Below, piece after piece: positions 11,258 through 23,431 of a DNA stretch of 64,000 nucleotides. The first letter of the stretch is position 1; every line of letters starts with the position of its first letter. Origin of the DNA: Paragonimus westermani (lineage: Eukaryota; Platyhelminthes; Trematoda; Plagiorchiida; Troglotrematidae). The position numbers and the translations under genes were made by a program. Below the pieces are notes generated by a model, which saw only the letters and a program-made list of their open reading frames with translations, was not told the DNA's origin and ran no database searches. Where the stretch lies: assembly GCA_008508345.1 (NCBI GenBank), contig QNGE01003278.1, positions 2,538-66,537 on the forward strand, given 5' to 3'.

Positions 11258-14200
11258 TCAATGGAAATGTGATAGCTGTGATCAGTTTTGGGTGATATTC
11301 AGCCCATATTTAAAACAAAAATCTCTTACTCCCCATCACTAGTATCGTGTCTTGTCAACTCGTCGTGCGCACAGTGGGCTGTATGAACAGAATGCAAGTG
11401 TTGTGGTGAGTCTCGTTCGCGAGAATTGACCTGAAGTATTGTCCAATTTCCAATCGATTGCGATGTGCGATTGATGGGATTTTTTTTTGTAAAACTGCTC
11501 ATCGGCTGGACAGAGGTCGGTTATTCATTGAATGAATGTCGAAGATTACGGTTACCTGTCACGCTTTGTGACACACATTATGTTCACTTCATGAAAGAGC
11601 CGAAATTCGACTTACGAGAAACAGGTGAGAAGATTACTGAGGATGTGGTAGGAGAACGGCTCATTCAGGGCTTGCAGCCAACGTAATAGGAAAAAGTCAG
11701 GATGATGGTAGTTTATGGAATAATCCGTTTTGGTTACATATGTACATGAAAATCGGGAGATTGGGATGCAGTGATTTTGAGGAGAAAAATTAAGCATTTA
11801 TCGAAAGCACTGGAAGGCCTGTTGATTAACCTAAAGCAAAGGGAAACAGCGGAGATGGGTGCACGAGCGAACACAACAAATAGGAGGTTCTACCTGCTAT
11901 TTTCTTGCTAACCGTTCTTGATGATTATTCACAACAATAGGCCGTAAGGAAATAGCCCGTTAGTGTAGAGAGAGCGAGAGTAAAACCGCATTGGTGCTGG
12001 GGGTTAGAGCGATTGAGGAATCAGTACATTTAATTAATGTAGATGGTATCAAGCTGTGCCATTCGATTTTGATGATAGACAACGCATAATAAGCGCTAAC
12101 AGATGTTCATCTGCTCCGTCAAATGAGCATACACGTGGACAAGAAGTGCTACTGGTGAATGTTGGTACGAAACGCATTCTGTTGGGTTGAAGTACAATGT
12201 GGGTTGGTGAGATTGTTTTGGAGTCCCTAGGTAGATGTTCAGTTAGGCAGTACAGCAGTTAGCTCGCCCATGTTTCTTAATCAAAATGGCCAGTACAGAT
12301 TTGTGTACAAACCGATCTGCAACCAGAAGCGAAATACATACCAAGTATCCCAGCAGTGACAGTTAAGCATCAGTGAGCCCCACTGATGTATTACTGTCTG
12401 TGATGGGGATGATGATCCCAACAGCGGGGATTTCGCTAAAGTTGATACTCCCGGGAAAATAATTTGGGCTTCAAACACCTCACTCTAAACATCGGTGCTG
12501 GTGATTCACATTTACGACGGATTAGATCATCAGCAGTGTTGTCTCCGAATAAATTTGAAGTGTTTAGATTCTCATCCAAAGTGTATGCTTAGGCATCGTT
12601 TCGTTCACTTTTTTCAATTAGATCCGCGAAGTGAATTCCAAACAGTTGGACTTGTGAACGTCTGCAGGCGAGATATATCTGTGACCGATCGTTATTCAGC
12701 CATGTGATCGAATGATAACAATAGATACGGATCCAGATTGCAGAAAAATGAAAGACGTGTGATGGAAGCGAATAATGGAAATAACACAATTTGCGAAATG
12801 TACTACCAAGGTAACGACGGAATCATGACAATTTGATTCGGAACATCAGTGGTTTCAAACGGTGTGTCGCAATCGCCTTGGAAAATGTCAAAACGTGTTC
12901 ATTATCTGACAGATAGTACGGAATGCTTCAACGCGATCAACTCGTTGACCACATTTTTGTAAATACTTGGTACTTGCACTCTGCTGCCCTATTTTTGACA
13001 CTCAAAAACCATTTGGGGAGTTTCGCCCAGTGTACAGTGTCCTCACAGTGCTAACAACGTACTGTTTCGTTTACACAAGCTTCTTGCCTTATGCACTAGT
13101 AACGTTTTCATTCAATGAAGTTCTGTTGTTGAGTAGGTGATGTAGCCATGGGTAGTCCTACTGGACGTGTAACAGCCGATGTTTTGTGGCTTCTCTTGAG
13201 AAACAGGCGTAAAACATTACCATTCTCTGAAGTTTTCATCGTGGGGTATAGAACAGACAACTCGGAGAAGTTGTATAAAGGCATAATGACACCTTTTCAC
13301 CAGGAATGCATCATTGCTTTCAATGCTGTGCCTTATTGTGATACCAACAATACACATACTGAAATGCATTCCGGATTAACGTTATCTTCGGGATTAAGAG
13401 AATCTGTCGGTTAAATGCCACTCTCTTCAATCATTACCCATATCGGTCACGTGAGGCAACCTAGTTCCGGTCACGGTTGAGGAGAAGCGACGATATGCTA
13501 CCCATCCACAAAAAACCAAGTGCGGCCGAGCGCTTTTGAAATATTGATCATTTTTCTTCTGTTGTCCTTGATATCGGACATCACAATTCCGCAAAATAGC
13601 AGTCATGTTGAAACGTCAATGCCGCCATATTTTGTGCGCGCAATTATAACGAAAAGTCGTACGGCAGAACCAGATAGTTCTATTCGGATTTCCTTGCGGC
13701 GCTCGCGTTTCCTTTTATGAATCGGAATTCGAGTCCACAATGCACTGAAGTTGTCAATTAAAAGCCATTGTGCACCTCTGCCTCGATCTTTTTGTTTGGC
13801 TGAAATTTCCTGTCGTTCGGTTGATTTCACTGTGATGGCTCCTTCGATCTTACGTATTGTCCGTGATCCATCCGCTGTAGACTTCAGCCATATCCCACAG
13901 CCACGTTGAGGTATTTACCTGAATATTTGAATGATCATGCCTCCGATCTCGTCAGCAATAACCCTGGCCTTGTTATCCAAGAACCTGTTCCGTTTGTGCC
14001 AGGTTACTAGTTTGCCGTCAATCGTGAAGACCTTAATCGATCGGAAAACTCTTGTTATCTCTAATTATGAACAGTCCGTTTCGTTGTCTTCTACACTCAC
14101 TTCAGTTTCATTTGGTTACCGATCTTGGATGGGCGCTATTTTCGTATTATATCATCCGTCGTGTCTTTGTTTATTCCAGTGCTCTGTTCATTTTGTCTTT

Positions 14201-15429
14201 CGATTTGCAAGATGTTCTAGGCGTTTTCGGGCTTAGGGTAGAAATCACCTCCCTCTTCGGGACAGAGGCACTCGACGGAATTCTGAGGGGATGTCAGTGA
14301 GTGCTGAATTTCCTTGTACGTTAACGTCTGAAATTGGCGCCCCTCAAAACATGAGTCGCCACCTGTCGTGAATTTCTGCTGCACTTCAAAACAAGGTGGG
14401 TCCTTGTTCATGAAGATGTAAACAGCTGCTTCTTCCATTTAATTTTGTATGGGAGTGGCTTCTACCCATCATGTGAAATGGTCGAGATTTTTTCTTAGGC
14501 TCGTTAGAAGTGAACAGAAACGTCCATCTGTTATACGTTTGCGGCATGCCATGTTACGACTAGTTAGTTAAGCGATGTTTTGGTTATTTCCTCATTCTGT
14601 TAACATTTTGGGTACGTTTGAACGAAAATGGTTGCATCGTTTGCATCATGGTCAGAAATACTATTCGTTTTGCTAAATCGAACATGTACCCACATCTCAT
14701 GTAAAAATCAACATACGCAAATAGAATTTTGCATTCTGTATTATCAGCTGGAATAAATAGCAGTCGTAGTAGTCACAGTGCAAACTGCGAAGAGTCGGCC
14801 GTTCTCGAAATGAATCCGGCCTCAAGTGTATAACAGCTCGTCCAACTCAGAAGATGTTCCCTTGCCATTGAATGTTCAGGTATCTCACATACCTGCCACC
14901 TTGATATTTATTAGCCACTAATTCCTTGTTAACGACCACGCGTATGGCCTCAATTGGTATGTGCTTGTTCACTGATCGGGACCTTGAGTCGGGTACCTCT
15001 TTGTTTCTGCCGGTTACATGTTCCATGCTAAAACTGAACCCCTATATCCTCCAGTATAGTAGATAGACCTGCAGAGCGAACGAGCATCAGATGTTTGTCG
15101 AATGCGACTTTTAATTTTAAGCAGGAGTGCGTATCTGTTGAAAAGTCTCAGGACTTTTCGTGGTTGAATTCCGAAAACAACTCGATGTTTTTCATTAAGA
15201 ATGTAGTAGGTAGCTTCATTTTTTTGTTACATGCCTTTCTGGACATTTTGCTTCTGGTGATTGTCCACATTTGAGGCGTTTGGCACATTTGCTAACCGCT
15301 TACCTTATTCCGATTAAATCGTCAAAAGGCTTCTCAAGGGATTCCTTTTCCATTTCCGAACTTCAATTTGCTAATAGACATTTTATTTAATTGCTTCTGT
15401 GTACCCTGCAGTTCACATCTGTCGGACAC
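11258..15429. other. No recognised feature
   Basis: Only short frames on both strands, none with domain content or good splice borders that I could support. Confidence 0.45.
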
Positions 15430-15600
15430 TTACCTATGAGCTGTATGGTGGAACAAACAATTGATGAACAATGTTACAAAACCCCAGCAGAAGCAATCAT
15501 GTGTACTAACGATGAGCTCTAGAACCAGCGCTATTCGAGAATAGCACTTCTTTTCGAAAAGTACTGACCGAAAAGTCCATACAGTTGGGCAGCTACGTTC
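15430..15600 (+). repeat. Diverged third copy of the SINE-like repeat
   Basis: The order GTGTACTAACGA, GAGCTCTAGAACCAGCGC, ATAGCACTTCTTTTCG, GACCGAAAAGTCCAT parallels the copy at 11183-11260 with many substitutions. The call depends on colinear short matches rather than on one long match. Confidence 0.4.
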
Positions 15601-18600
15601 ACTTGCGAGTGATGTTCAACTTACATCAACCAAATCTACTGTTATTTACCAGTTATGTTACAAAGCCATATTTAGAGTGACACCAACTGTTCACTACAGA
15701 TTTTAACACACTAGATCCGATGTAGGTTAAAATGAGATTCCTCTTGAATGAGAATGAGAGAAATTTCGGCGAACCTGATTTCTCTGGTGTGCCAAAATCG
15801 GTTGTTACAGTTAAATTACGATAACAACGGCCATGTGAAACGCGAAAGCAAGATACGTGAGAATGAAGTGTTGTATTGGATCAAACATTTGATATGTGAT
15901 CTATATATGTAATGAACGTAAAAGGTAAGAAAATTGTTTGCGAGGGCACGAAAAGTGACAACTGTCACAGAAACCTAGTAGCTAAAAAAAGAGGTACAAC
16001 GATGCCATCGGCACTGGGTCATTGTCAGTGCATTCCCTTAACATTTTGACTGCATCATTGTGTGGAGTAAACCAGATGAAGGATTGATTCAGGGAAATCC
16101 TACCTAATTTGAGTAATGCTTAAATATAAAGTCCAGACATGACGTCGTTAGTTGCGGTTACAGTTTGGAAGGATATCGGCCGCCACCCATCGAAGGAAAG
16201 CTGAACTAGCGACCCAAGAAAATGTAATCTTCCTGAGTATCCCGGTGATTTTCAGTGTTTATTTGGGTGCATATTCTGCGCGTATGTACACCTGTCCGTT
16301 TCTTATTGGGAGTGTAGATCCCAAACCGGAGCCTTTCCTTAAGAATGTGTAATGCGTTGCATCCAACGGTTTCTATGTCTTTCTTAACATCTCATCTAAC
16401 TTATTGATCAATTTTAGTTGAATTAATGGCAAGATCGTGTGTTAAACAAACTTGACTTTTATTCCGAAAAGCAGTCTGGTTTTTAGAAGTCCAGTGGATT
16501 TATTCTGCATTCTTGTTTTTTCCGTTCTGTTTGGATCCCGGATATCTCAGTTGGTCCCAGAATACGCTAGAACCAGTTGACTCTTTTTCGACTAATCGGA
16601 AAATATACTGTTGTTTTTCTAGCCATATCCTCCGATTGACTATAAGGGTTGAAATTAAAACCTGTTAAAGAAACATCGTATTTTATACCCTAACTTTTGA
16701 ATTTGAACAAATGCAGTAGTCGGCCGACTATGAAGGAATCAGGGTGTTCTGTAATGACGACGTAGTGAACTGCTTCGTGTTCATGTATTTTGCAGTCGTG
16801 CGAAGAGATTGTAAACTGCAGCAGACTTTGGGACAACGTAGAAATCATTGGTACAGTTTCGGGTGTGGATGGACATTTCCAATTGCAATTAATTTGGGCC
16901 TGTGCACCTTTGACCGATAGAAGCTTCGTGTGGTCCATTAGATTCTTTTGCCGAACATCCTCACCAAGTCCAAAATTTGAAAAAGAATCAGCAACGACAA
17001 ATACACTTCGGATATTTTTGATGATGAATAACGAAACTGTCACTGCCTAGTTCAAGTGCAAATGAACGTTTACTGTGCGTTGCAGTTCGAATTGCATTGG
17101 TTGCTTGCGAGCAGGAGAGTTAGTCAAAGAAATTCTTCTCTGTTCGTCGTGAAATGACACGTAACCTGGCTTCAGCATCAGTAAACCGTCTGGTATAAGT
17201 AAACTTATGTGAATTATAAGCGACCTGCCATAACTGACTGGTAGGTGCGTTTCCCGAATGAGTTGATTTGAAAGAGCATGGCTGACCACAATTCCTTGAA
17301 CGATGACGGAAGTTTCAGAAGAGCATGCGAAATGATTTATTTCCGACGAGTGTGTGAGAACACTGACCACTGATTAAACGCTTATTAGATGATGACCGGC
17401 TTTTACGGGGAATATAGCTCATCGTTTGTTGCACTCGCATCGCGTGTGCTAACAGTTGTTCGGAAAACATGTCATTTGGTTGTTGAGGTGGGGTTGAGAA
17501 GGTGATAAGCACCAGTTGGTGAACTGGATTATTTCCCAACTTTTTATCAGCAGTGTCAACTGCTTCATGGTGGATGAGAAGGAATCAAAAGATGTTAGTA
17601 TTTCGTGAGTAGACGGAGTCAGTTGTTCTAACAAGAGCCCTCAAAAAATAGAACCAAACCGTTTCAATTATTTGACAGTTGTGACGGTTTATGACCATCT
17701 AGCTCTATGTTGGGAAACAGTTGATTCAGTTTTTCCTGATTCCATGGCCAAATTTAATCCCTAAAGCATGCTTCTAAAGTGTCATGCGTGTTCGGAAGGG
17801 GTTTCGTGAGTGAGATTACGTATTTCTGTCGCATGCTGGGCTATCAAATCGGGGAAACTGGAGTAAGAACATTCTGAGCCTCTAAAAAAAACTCGATTTA
17901 TTAGAAGGACGATACCCCTTTTACAGGGAAACAATAGTGTTTACGATTATTACTGAGCTACAGGCGTTTTACGTTCTGGTTGGCCTGTTTGACGTCACTT
18001 TCTTCAAGCATTCCTTAAGCGGCTTGGGATTTTAAACGCAATACGCGTTCAAAAAACTTGTTTTGTTCACCATCCCATTCAAACGGATTCACCGCAGTAA
18101 CTGATCGTCGATTTGGACTGCCTGGCGTCGATCGGCCTGGATACTGCTTGGAGCGCACTGACGTGAGTTTTGACTGACAGAAAATTTTCCACTCACGAAA
18201 ACGCTCCAGACAAGTCTCGTTACTTTCTCCGAAATCTCCGTTGGGATGGTCTGGTCTTCGTAGGAATAGGTTCGACTTGCTTAAACCACAATCGAGGATT
18301 CAGAATTCACTCATTGTAAGTGGGGTACTAACAGATGTCTCGGTGAGGTCTTTATCAACCTCATCAGACTGAGATATCGAAAGCAATAAAACATAAATGA
18401 AGCGAGTAAAGAAAGGCATATCGAATTTACTAATTAGTGGTGGAAAGTGAGTTTAAATCAGTGTCGAGATAAAGGATTGAGCAGGCTACACGATTCAACT
18501 CACTGAGAGCAGACAATGTTAGTGAAATGTCCATTGCTACTGGAAGTAGCTGAAGTGATCCGAGCGAACGTGTTGATACAACGCAGTGGCGATGAAATAC

Positions 18601-18950
18601 CATCCAGCTGTGGAATATGTCAGCAGAAATCCGATCACCAAATTTGCAGAAGGAACCAAAATATGTGTGTAGTAGAACTTGTCTGAAATGTGGTTTCTCT
18701 GTTTTTCAAACATATACAGTACGGTCTGATGCAAATGTTACGTACGATTCTCAAAATAAGATATAAACCAGTAGAAACAACACTTCGATCAAAATGAACT
18801 AAGATGAAGGCGCAGCACGCTTTCGGTGTGCTTGGTAGTTATTTACAATTCGCTGTCGTCAAGACTACGGAGGCAGTAAAACCGGTTCTTCTATTGTCGG
18901 ATGAGGGTCGATACATTCAGTTCATCCTAAAGAATAGGATTTTTAGACAC
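15601..18950. other. No recognised feature
   Basis: The minus strand from 17634 to 16690 is unusually open, with few in-frame stops, and the plus strand is open at 16790-17049 after a TTTTGCAG acceptor-like site. Neither shows a domain, so no gene is called. Confidence 0.4.
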
Positions 18951-18955
18951 ATGAC
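18951..18955. repeat. Target-site duplication ATGAC (left)
   Basis: The five bases directly outside the left LTR are ATGAC, repeated exactly at 23724-23728 outside the right LTR. Five-base duplications are typical of LTR retrotransposon integration. Confidence 0.85.
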
Positions 18956-19192
18956 TGTTGTATCTGTATCCGATCCCCATCCTCTACATGCCTTACGGAC
19001 AATAACAACGCTAGTGAGAACAAGTCACTCAGTAGAAGCGCATCGTGTATTGTCGCATTTACATGCAATCGGGTCATTTTAAAGTACATGGATGAGTGAG
19101 CCGTTGGTCGTTGAGGCCGCGACCAATCAGAACACTCTTGGAGCCTTGGCACGAATGTGGGGTATGCAGGCGGCCTTGACGCCTATACAACA
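18956..19192 (-). repeat. 3' LTR of the TRIM-like element (237 bp)
   Basis: TGTTGTAT...ATACAACA. It agrees with 23451-23687 at all but about two positions over 237 bp. It lacks 36 bp that the other LTR has at its upstream end (minus-strand sense). The missing piece lies between two near-direct copies of CGCC(T/C)ATACAACA, which suggests deletion by slippage or recombination. Confidence 0.85.
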
Positions 19193-19390
19193 CCACCTCC
19201 GCCTTAGCTCGAATGGCGGTCAGAGCTATTGCGTGTGTTGTGCGTAGGACATAATGTAAATTGCAAATTGATGCAGTAATGTAGGTTAGGTAATCACATC
19301 CAGCCTCCTGTACAAACTGTTCCAAAAGACATTGAAGGAACACATCTCCTTTGACCGTTTGAACTGTATACTGCATAAGCGCATGAGCCT

Positions 19391-19463
19391 CAGCAGTAGT
19401 AGTGGTAGTTGTAGTAGTTGTTGTTGTAGTAGTAGTTGCAGTCGTAAAAGTGGATGTAGTAGT
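19391..19463. repeat. Trinucleotide microsatellite, left part (TAG/TTG/GTA)
   Basis: Imperfect run of GTA/GTT units ending GTAGTAGT directly against the ribozyme fold at 19464. With the similar run at 23167-23217 it brackets the R2-like LINE, so the LINE inserted within this repeat. Confidence 0.85.
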
Positions 19464-19541
19464 AGTCGGCGCGCTGAACCACCTCCTCGTGGTGCCGACT
19501 GGGCAGTCTTGGTGTAAGCCTTGATTGGCTAAGCGTTCAGC
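19464..19541 (+). ncRNA. HDV-like self-cleaving ribozyme at the 5' end of the R2-like LINE
   Basis: All parts of the double pseudoknot can be placed. P1: AGTCGGC (19464-19470) pairs with GCCGACT (19494-19500). P2: GCTGAA (19473-19478) pairs with TTCAGC (19536-19541). P3: CCAC (19479-19482) pairs with GTGG (19489-19492) around the loop CTCCTC. P1.1: the CC of that loop can pair with the GG of GGGCAG (19501-19506). P4 is a weak stem, CAGTC (19504-19508) with GATTG (19523-19527). The J4/2 strand GCTAAG carries the expected catalytic cytosine (19529). The CTCCTC loop and the GGGCA joining segment match the hepatitis delta ribozyme. R2 elements are known to carry such ribozymes at their 5' ends, where they release the element RNA from a co-transcript. 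Cleavage is predicted just 5' of P1, at the microsatellite border. Confidence 0.85.
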
Positions 19542-19633
19542 AACTCCAGATAGGGCCAACCACTCTACCTGGTTTTAAAGTACTGGTTACAATCGATCAA
19601 TACAATGAACTTACTGCCAGTACCTCCGTGTAG

Positions 19634-22600
19634 GCTTCTACCAGTACACAGGATAGGCGAGCGGAGTACGCCTGTTCAGAATGTGGCCGATTTTGCAAGT
19701 CGAACGCTGGCTTGTCGGCGCATACTTGTATGCATCGACGCAGGAATGATCGAGAGCAAGATGTTGACGCCCAGCATGCCACGGTCTTTGACTGCGCCGA
19801 CTGTGATCGCACCTTTTCCACCAAAATCGGTCTCAGTCAACACAGGAGGCATGTTCTTCCAGTCGAACGCAACCGTGAGAATCTCAACCACATGAAATCC
19901 GCCGGAAAAAATTGGTCTCAGCAAGAATCGGCTTCCCTTCTGAAGTGTGCCGATGAACTGGCCCCGTCGTGCCCTACTCGAAGAGATCTCCATAATCGGC
20001 TCTTGCCACTTTTCCCAGGTCGTACTCTGGAAAGCATCCGGACGCGTCTGTATGCACTGAGTTGGCAGGGGAATCCTGTTCCCATTGCCAATCCAGTCAC
20101 CGTCTCGCAGACCAACGTGACGTCTGGTACTGAGTCCCAAGCTGCTGGAAACTCCGAGTGGTTTGCCCGTTTGATCCAAACAGTGATTACCCAACTTGAG
20201 TCTAATAGCGAGGCTTCTTTACAAACCGACGGACTACTAGCTATTGCCCGCGGTCTTCAGGCAGGTATTTTCACGATGGTACAAGCTAAGTCGCTGTTGA
20301 ACATGCATGCCGCACAAGCGTTTCCGTACACCTGACGACTGACTACCCGACGACGTGCTCTCATTAATGTCGGAGCCCTCGTGACCAGCAAACAAATACG
20401 GAGAGCTAACTATGCAGCGATTCAAACGCTGTACCACCAGCGCAGGAAAGATGCTGCTTTTGCAGTTTTTTCTGGCAATTGGAGAACTGCCCACAAAATA
20501 AACCGTGGCCTTCCGGATAGTTCTAACGAATACTGATCCGAAGTACTGTCGGCTCATCCGCACCCTGATGAGCGACCGTCCCGCACGATTCTGCCTCCGG
20601 ACTGGTCATTGGTCGACCAGATCACCGGGGATGAGGTATCACGCACCTTGAAGCAAATGGGGAACATCGCTCCAGGTTTTGGACAAGCTTTTGCTCAAAA
20701 ATTTGAAGCGCATGAAAGCTGATGTCCTGGCTGGATACTTCAACCTTTTCTTTCTGACCCAAGGTTGTCCGATCAATCTGTGGCGCTCTCGTATCACGCT
20801 TGTTCCGAAAGTTAATAATCCTTCATCTCCAACCGAGCTCAGATCAATCGCCGTATCTTCAACGTTGATTCGTTGTTTTCATAAGATATTGGCTGATCGT
20901 TGGAACACGCGCTTGCATCTGCCCGCTCCTCAGTTTGCTTTCCTGCATCGTGATGGTTGCCTCGAGGCGACCTCATTGCTCCATGCGCTACTTCACAACT
21001 CATACACAACCTCTTCAAGTCTGTGTGCGGCCTTCATCGACGTGTCCAGAGCATTTGACTCCATCTCGCAGGACTCTATTATCAGATCGGCCCAAGCTTT
21101 CGGCGCCCCTCCAACTGTGACACATTACATCGCGGACTCTTATCGCAATGCTTCCGTCACGCTTGGCAGCACCGTCCTCCGGTCCCAGCGTGGCGTTCGC
21201 TAGGGTGACCCCCTGTCCCCGCTTTTGTTTATCATGGCGATGGATGAGGTGCTTGCTGTTTCTCGATCGGAGCTTGGCTACCAATTCCACGACACACTGG
21301 TCAGCGGTTTTGCCTAGGATGACGATCTGATCCTCCTGGCTGAAAACCCCACGCGACTCTGAGAAGCTTGCAGCCGCTGCTAGTGCTCTGTAATCATCCG
21401 GGCTGCAGATCAACACGCGTAAAACGAGGCTTATGGTCATTCGCGATGATCACAAACACAATGTGACTGCCATCTCCAATGAGTCTATCCAGTTCGGTCC
21501 GGATACTATCCGCTCACTAAGCGCCATTGACACGGTGACCTACCTAGGTATCCCGTTCACCTGGAAAGGTAAAGCATTCACTAATCACCGTCTGCAGCTT
21601 CGCACGATGCTGGGTGAAACGACCAGAGCGCCCTTGAAGCCGTATCAAAGCTTGGATCTGCTGAGACAGCATTTCATTTCGAAGATGAATCACTCGTTGG
21701 TACTGAGTTGAGCGCACCAGAACACGCTCAAAGCAATGGACTGTGCCATTCACTAGTTTGTTTGGCAGTGGCTGTGCCTTCCCAAGGACACACCCATCAG
21801 CTACATCCACACCTCAATTCGTTTGGGGGGTCTGGGCATCCCGAGTTTATCCACCACTATCCCCATCTCGCGCAAATCTCGACTGGAGAGACTGCTCTCT
21901 AATCAATGTCCAGTTCTGCGGAATGTGGTCAAAGACCATTCGTTTGGCCCTATCCTGAGGGAAGTAAATGTCCCGGTACGCGTCCAGGGTGTAGTGGTGA
22001 CGAGCAAGGAGGAAGCCCACTCTGCATGGTCCAATAAGCTTTATCACTCGCTTGATGGCTGTGGTCTTCGGGAAGTATCACGCTCTCCACTCTCCAATCG
22101 TTGGCTGTTCAATCCAGATCGCATCTTCCCCAGGATCTTTATTCGTGCTATCCAGCTCAGGTGTAGTCTGCTGCGGACCAAGGTCCGAAACTCACGAGGT
22201 GACCGAAGCGGCCAGTCAGTTCTCTGCCGTGGCAACTGTGGTCAACCAGAAAGCCTCGCTCATATTCTGCAATCATGCTGGATCACTCACGATGCGCGTT
22301 GTGCTCGACATAACCGCGTGGCTAAAGACCTGGCGAGACGACTGCGTAACTTGGACTATACAGTCTTCGAGGAGCTGCGAGTACCAACGGCGAGCTCGTT
22401 TATCAAACCCGATGTGATCGCGGTTCGTGGCGGCGCTGCTGTGGTGCTTGATGTCAGTATAGTGGACGACTACCGTTGCCAACTTGCCTGGACCGACAAG
22501 ACTGCGAAATACGGTACTGACTCCCATAAAGCTGCCATTTTGTCCACGCTCCATACCATGAGCTGTGAGGTGAACTCTGTCTCTCATTCACCTGTGATTA

Positions 22601-22749
22601 TTTCCTTTCGCGGAATCATGTTCCCTGCTTCATGTAGCGCTATTCTTCGACTCGGATTGCCTTCTTATGCAGTCACAGATCTATGTCTACTAACTGTTCT
22701 TGGTTCCCTGAAAACTTACGACACCTATATGCGGGGAACCTGGCGTTGA
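19634..22749 (+). pseudogene. R2-like ORF, decayed: zinc fingers, Myb, RT, endonuclease
   Basis: A finger YACSECGRFCKS...H-x3-H (19667-19735) is followed by a second, FDCADCDRTFSTKIGLSQH (about 19788-19845). A Myb-like segment has the word WSQQESASLLKCADEL (about 19914-20080). After stops at 20333 and near 20535 and frame changes come RT motifs: LVPKVNNP, FIDVSRAFDSI (motif A, 21036-21068), SQRGVR-stop-GDPLSPLLF (motif B, TAG at 21201 where CAG is expected), and GFA-stop-DDDLILLAE (motif C, TAG at 21315). The last 309 codons (21823-22749) are open. They hold the knuckle C-x3-C-x7-H-x4-C (CRGNCGQPESLAHILQSC) and KPDVIAVRGGAAVVLDVS, a PD-x12-D endonuclease core, with a downstream KTAKY. The enzyme would nick the target and prime cDNA synthesis there; this copy cannot make it. 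Confidence 0.88.
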
Positions 22750-23166
22750 CTGTTGCCACCTCCCTGACAGTCGTCTCTCTATGAAGGACATTCTGTCCCG
22801 ATGCGTGAGCCTTGACTGTAATAGCACCTTTGTGCCCTGAAGAGCCTGTGATTTTGTGGGATTTACTCTGTATAATATTTCACCTTTACCGAGTTTTATT
22901 TCTCCTATCCTGTGCCTCCACTTTTCTGCACACAGGTTGGTACACACCCGTAACTTTTTTGTTTGATGCTTGAACTATTAACGCTTGACATTCTTATGCG
23001 AGGACCTGTTGACTGTACAATGTTGCCAACTACGCAGTGCGTAACATTTGACTGTGAGCTTGTTTGTGCATACTCCCCATTCCATTTCTCTTATTTCATA
23101 TTGGTGTCGCCGCTTGTTCTTTCTTTGCAAGAAGCTGTGTAAATTGATCTTCAAAATAAACGATAT
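22750..23166 (+). other. 3' UTR of the R2-like element
   Basis: Non-coding tail from the TGA after TWR to CGATAT, with a polyadenylation-type AATAAA at 23155. R2-type RTs recognise their 3' UTR RNA, so this stretch is probably the cis signal for reverse transcription. I did not work out a fold. Confidence 0.6.
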
Positions 23167-23217
23167 AGTAGTAGTAGTTGTAGTATTAGTTGCAGTAGTA
23201 GTAGTTGTTGTTGTTGT
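23167..23217. repeat. Trinucleotide microsatellite, right part (TAG/TTG)
   Basis: AGTAGTAGTAGTTG... ending TTGTTGTTGTTGT. It abuts the R2-like 3' end. Confidence 0.85.
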
Positions 23218-23431
23218 ACAACGCATCCAATCAGTTTTGGTTAGCGTATGACAGCATCACTCCAATGTGATTCCGGAAGTTGCAGATTGTTCCGTTTAAT
23301 TGAACGAAGCAGCCCGGAACGGCCGTCAACGAATAGAATGAATCGCCAGTATCTTTCGCAAGATAGTAGAACGGTGCGGGATCGGATTAGAAGTATTGCA
23401 GATCGAACACAGCTTGAGGCCAAGGCAAGTT

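Larger units (their letters stand above)
19464..23166 (+). mobile_element. R2-clade-like non-LTR retrotransposon inserted in a trinucleotide repeat
   Basis: About 3.7 kb from the HDV-like ribozyme to a short 3' UTR with AATAAA (23155-23160), bounded on both sides by TAG/TTG repeats. The single decayed open frame has the R2 order: C2H2 fingers, Myb-like domain, RT, CCHC knuckle, restriction-like endonuclease. No 28S rDNA surrounds it, unlike canonical R2. Related elements that choose microsatellites are known in other LINE groups (for example Dong in TAA repeats). The repeat here also differs slightly on the two sides, so a precise target-site duplication cannot be read. Confidence 0.85.

Noticed and set aside
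16690..17634. Long, nearly open minus-strand stretch and an open plus-strand segment after TTTTGCAG (16790-17049)
   Set aside because: In-frame stops at about 17446 and 17044 break the minus frame. Neither strand gives a recognisable protein or a good donor. It could hide an exon but I cannot support one.
18943..19152. Identical minus-strand frames at 18943-19152 and 23387-23647 as a duplicated gene
   Set aside because: Both lie in LTR copies, so identity comes from the LTR pair, not from gene duplication.
19074..19559. 161-codon minus-strand frame with a polythreonine run
   Set aside because: It reads through the LTR, the microsatellite and the ribozyme of two different elements; the polythreonine is the antisense of the trinucleotide repeat.
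20558..20575. CCTGATGAGCGACCG as part of a hammerhead
   Set aside because: It lies in the R2-like coding frame and lacks a matching GAAA box with stems.
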